This document shows positions 32,201 to 34,049 of a DNA stretch of 34,049 nt, in pieces. Numbering within the stretch: position 1 is the stretch's first letter; every line of letters starts with the position of its first letter. Where the stretch lies: positions 1-34,049 of the forward strand of contig SUWC01000031.1 of NCBI GenBank assembly GCA_015061665.1, written 5' to 3'. The notes below the pieces were generated by a model. That model saw only the letters and a list, made by a program, of their open reading frames with translations. It ran no database searches and was not told the origin of the DNA. The position numbers and the translations under genes were made by a program. The stretch comes from Lentisphaerota bacterium (lineage in GTDB: Bacteria; Verrucomicrobiota; Kiritimatiellia; RFP12; UBA1067).

Positions 32201-33679
32201 ACGGTCATCTACTGGTGGCCCAAGGCGATGAACCTCGACGAGGGAATCGCCGATCTTTGGGACAACTACGTCGTGCCGCGCCGTCAGCACCTTTTTGTCA
32301 CGCATTCCGTGAACAACACGGCGAAGGAAATCGGCTACGGAAGGGATTTCAACGCCGGCATCCCGAACGCGCAGTCGCCGATTGCCAGTCTGAAGGCAGG
32401 CTTCTCGGTGGTGAACACGACAGATGAAACGAAGACGGCGATTGACGACGCCGAGAAGATTGTCATACGAAATGCCAACAGCGAGGCGGTTGATATGAGC
32501 GGTTGGGAGCTTGCAGGCCGCTTCAACATGGTGCTCCCGTCCGGCACGGTCGTAGACGCGAACGACACGATAACCATCGTTGTCGATCGCAAGGCGTATA
32601 TTGAGGCACACGTAGCGGAGCTTACCGATCAGGTGATCGTGGGCAACGCAGGCCTTGCAGACGGCACGACGTCACAGAAGCTCTATGACGCCCATAATGA
32701 GGAAGTCCTCAAGGTGGAGACGCCAACCAACGAGTCGATGTATCTTAGATTCTTTGCCTTTGACGGCGTGCCTGTAGGCGATGATGTGAACGAATGGATT
32801 GCGCTCACGAATACCAGCGACACCATCGCGCTTGACCTTGAGGGAATCAACATAGTGATTGGGTCCAGCATTGAAAAGGCGAAGTGCAGGATAACGCTTG
32901 GGGAAGGAACATTGGCTCCGGGGACTGCTATAAGGCTCGAGCAGGGGGCATTCAGCACAAGCGGCTGGGAGAAGATTACGAACGGAGAGCTTGTCCTCCA
33001 GATTATTGATGCAAAAGGAACGGTAGGACATTCTGGAAGCGAAGTAGTGCAGAAGAACTTTGAAGGGTACAAGTCGGCCAAAAAGTATCTGCAGCTGAAG
33101 CAGTTCGGCCCGACCTTTACGGGAGCGGACTTGGCAATAGTTGACTATCCCGCGACGACAGTCGAAGTCGTTCCCGGCGAGGATGTTGCGCTTGAGGCGG
33201 CGACGCAGGAAGAAGCGGACGCCGCGCTTGCGGACTGTGAAATCGTGCTTTCGGCGGAAGACAAGACCGCGGGTCTTGTCGCTGACGTGCTGAAGCTTGT
33301 CGCCGTGCCGGTCGTTTCCGTAGATCCGCAGACAAGCATCGAAACGACGACATACGTCGCGCGCGTCGAAGTTGACGAGACAAAGGTCCCTGCGCCGACG
33401 CTTGGACAGATCGAGGAAGGGGAGTCGACGGTCGATCCGCTGACGGTCGAGTCCGATGAAGAAGGCCGTACGGTGGCGGTTGGAGTGAACAACGCGACAG
33501 TCGGCCTTTGGTATGGCTTCACATGGACTGACTCGCTCGGCGTCAAGCCGTTTGAGAACGATGTTGAGTCGTTCAAGCGTGCCACGTCCTCGTTCATCAA
33601 GGTTGAGTCCAAGGCCGAGGCTGCTAAGAGTGCGCAGAGGGCATTCTTCCGCGTCAAGGTCTCGGCCGCGAAACCCTAA
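29294..33679 (+). CDS. secreted multidomain CotH-kinase-like protein with lamin-tail and LamG-like domains (1461 aa)
   Basis: Signal peptide at 1-22 (MNRFVALLATAFTTSFTLSGLA). Lamin-tail domain at about 34-125 (LHISEICPKPTA, GWIEIHNTSDTFAANLSDYSL). LamG/concanavalin-like domain at about 195-390 (FSISLTFRATV, WLDGNWHTLEVACG, FTGDIKEVHLYSG). CotH region at about 572-1010: IDLRGNTTAGFRKKSHGIRF, FIRQALAFQLFKDMGL, YSYPVRLNMNGEFYQMAFH, and PLGYDFNVSLGAMY in the place of the usual D-x-D-type loop, read here as DFN. A second lamin-tail domain is at about 1030-1130 and a third at about 1148-1260 (EWIALTNTSDTIALDLEGI). The end reads RAFFRVKVSAAKP, with no recognised anchor. It may bind or modify surface polymers or proteins; the enzymatic activity of the variant CotH core is uncertain. 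Confidence 0.78.
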   Translation: MNRFVALLATAFTTSFTLSGLADDPSPVVTTDTVLHISEICPKPTARDPNGVEAGWIEIHNTSDTFAANLSDYSLTTANRGGEIKAAATLPDVTIPAGGYKIVYTTKEYPKEGINDGSTPFITNGAIVAQLKINPKKYPIVQLRKGKAVVDSFIIPVDLPDNTSFAPAGGIWGDYTGATVEPAEATVEAATEVPVTEAMLNISSNVTKNETEGFYSFANVKNGMDGIMIDSSATQQMASKDMFSISLTFRATVNTSTSETGGMPLFFCRNSNSSTPYSGILAFINKAPYNNLIIQIRNSGKNTLNYQVNSDLEWLDGNWHTLEVACGQTAASRVAVSVDGVNYVDTTCGVAAQLNTGMPMCIGRAYDSTYWTRFTGDIKEVHLYSGDAFPACVPDPAEVTADKTEIVDATAVTRVILPTITPGAANKRAGEIAYGPNAGPLYGIKHKVSDWKAWEQAKVGEDYPVTLALNPMDDNPANEIQKVSLAYRTDFGEIAFTNMTKGAVSAEEGQLWTATIPGAAVSQAGHILRWAAVATDAAGNKWRTPSFCDPDNAYEWYGTLIEPPEGLLSGKLQTFHIFADATAQANMDKQYDSIAGSMPYGARVQIYDSQTGFYYDNVRIDLRGNTTAGFRKKSHGIRFIKSQPLTCTNPFTGELIDGLRKVSFIAEYSDPSFIRQALAFQLFKDMGLKVPYSYPVRLNMNGEFYQMAFHSNRFSDELIEDYYGLDPLGYSYKSVGTFRGATTGGGTEKKTPDDGNEKDLSVLSAFYGTFSEADKINESFVGNGMDSEIAAVTKTVVKKFDLPAWLNYLAAARITQECDDVWANLCAYYDVNGTDTWMPLGYDFNVSLGAMYLDDRNYATYKYPIDQTMANVDNFKSHPFYGGNRVRCHRYNSNDTINSGNRGFEAVWQSPKFRRLYLRRLRTVMDEQLKAPGTAKENTPFWNNYVVAYTNAIAADAVLDRNKWGYGNGTVIYWWPKAMNLDEGIADLWDNYVVPRRQHLFVTHSVNNTAKEIGYGRDFNAGIPNAQSPIASLKAGFSVVNTTDETKTAIDDAEKIVIRNANSEAVDMSGWELAGRFNMVLPSGTVVDANDTITIVVDRKAYIEAHVAELTDQVIVGNAGLADGTTSQKLYDAHNEEVLKVETPTNESMYLRFFAFDGVPVGDDVNEWIALTNTSDTIALDLEGINIVIGSSIEKAKCRITLGEGTLAPGTAIRLEQGAFSTSGWEKITNGELVLQIIDAKGTVGHSGSEVVQKNFEGYKSAKKYLQLKQFGPTFTGADLAIVDYPATTVEVVPGEDVALEAATQEEADAALADCEIVLSAEDKTAGLVADVLKLVAVPVVSVDPQTSIETTTYVARVEVDETKVPAPTLGQIEEGESTVDPLTVESDEEGRTVAVGVNNATVGLWYGFTWTDSLGVKPFENDVESFKRATSSFIKVESKAEAAKSAQRAFFRVKVSAAKP

Positions 33680-33712
33680 TACACTTCGCGCTACGCCTTC
33701 CTTAACTTTTGA

Positions 33713-33718
33713 TATAAT
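33713..33718 (+). promoter_or_regulatory. -10 box of ATPase gene copy 2 (leaderless arrangement)
   Basis: TATAAT followed by ATTAGTC and the ATG at 33726, the same 7-base spacing and sequence as copy 1. Sequence upstream of the box (CTTAACTTTTGA) is unlike copy 1, so the duplicated unit starts at the box. Confidence 0.6.
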
Positions 33719-33725
33719 ATTAGTC

Positions 33726-34049
33726 ATGGATAGGTTCTTCAACATAGCTGGGCCGTGCAATCCGGTCGATCATTACATGCTTTCGGCGACTGAGCGTCTG
33801 CCGGAGGTTGTGTCGCTCATCCGCAAGAAGCAGTATTTCGTGATCCACGCGCAGAGGCAGTGCGGCAAGACCACCGCAATACTAGCCTTGCGCAACGAAA
33901 TCAACGCGGGAAGCGAGCGTGTCGCCATGTACTGCTCGCTCGAGGCGGCGGAGGGCGTGGCAGACCCGGTAAAGGGCATTCCGATTGTCTACAGCCTCAT
34001 CCAGAATGCGGCCGGTCAGGTCGCTTCGCTCGCAGGCTGCCCGGCGTGT
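33726..34049 (+). CDS. AAA-like ATPase with PD-(D/E)XK tail, copy 2, cut by window end (108 codons seen)
   Basis: Starts with MDRFFNIAGPCNPVDHYML exactly as copy 1 and keeps the Walker A stretch HAQRQCGKTTAI. In the visible part it differs from copy 1 at only two residues (ER for DY near residue 71). Most nucleotide differences are silent. It lies 46 bases after the CotH gene. The rest, including Walker B and the nuclease-like domain, is outside the window, so whether it is intact cannot be told. Confidence 0.8.
   Translation, partial: MDRFFNIAGPCNPVDHYMLSATERLPEVVSLIRKKQYFVIHAQRQCGKTTAILALRNEINAGSERVAMYCSLEAAEGVADPVKGIPIVYSLIQNAAGQVASLAGCPAC

Noticed and set aside
1-34049. CRISPR arrays, tRNA and rRNA genes, integrase and complete insertion sequences
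   Set aside because: None found by reading both strands; the only mobile-element trace is the RAYT fragment and short repeats.

Overview
The window looks like a chromosomal stretch of an uncultured, GC-rich, Gram-negative bacterium of the PVC group. The most likely placement is Kiritimatiellota/Verrucomicrobiota of gut or rumen type. This is an inference from gene style: a PL1 pectate lyase fused to autotransporter-type repeats, a giant lamin-tail/CotH secreted protein, multicopy AAA-like ATPase/nuclease genes and a RAYT remnant. No rRNA or other marker gene is present to prove it.

Region 1 (1-17755) is the centre of interest. It reads as a type III secretion (T3S) effector and translocon locus without any export-apparatus genes. 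A 1569-aa, all-helical, probably secreted protein is followed at once by two CesT-type effector chaperones. After a divergent fucokinase gene (minus strand) and a small unknown gene come a coiled-coil protein in the tip-protein position, an LcrH/SycD-type TPR chaperone, a YopB/SipB-like translocator (SctE), a YopD/EspB-like translocator (SctB), two small paralogous proteins, a periplasmic solute-binding protein overlapping a membrane SpoIIE-type phosphatase, and two further small paralogues. The four small proteins share a C-terminal motif (M-x2-LQ-x-L-x3-RD-x-AY) and a size and layout resembling EspA/SseB filament proteins. A 32-bp element, G(T/A)AACCTTT-N11-GTGTATACA, lies at fixed geometry upstream of four of these genes (effector, coiled-coil protein, SctE, SctB). 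It looks like a dedicated promoter or operator of a T3S regulon.

Region 2 (17742-18944) is a housekeeping minus-strand pair: ribulose-phosphate 3-epimerase and a stand-alone CoaC-type flavoprotein with ATGA overlap. Region 3 (18945-21037) is a scrap zone: a strong hairpin, a small membrane or lipoprotein-like gene, a 49-bp tandem repeat, a truncated minus-strand gene end, a truncated REP-associated transposase (RAYT), a 5'-truncated phosphodiester glycosidase and a possible further gene end.

Region 4 (21038-34049) holds two very large secreted proteins (1918-aa pectate lyase; 1461-aa CotH/lamin-tail protein), an acyl-ACP thioesterase on the minus strand, and two almost identical AAA-like ATPase/PD-(D/E)XK genes. 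The ATPase genes lie on either side of the CotH gene, and the second is cut by the window end.

Several genes have a TATAAT box only 6-10 nt before the start codon and no Shine-Dalgarno sequence, which suggests leaderless or nearly leaderless transcripts. T3S genes by contrast carry clear GGAGG-type ribosome-binding sites. All family assignments come from reading the sequence; no database search was run.
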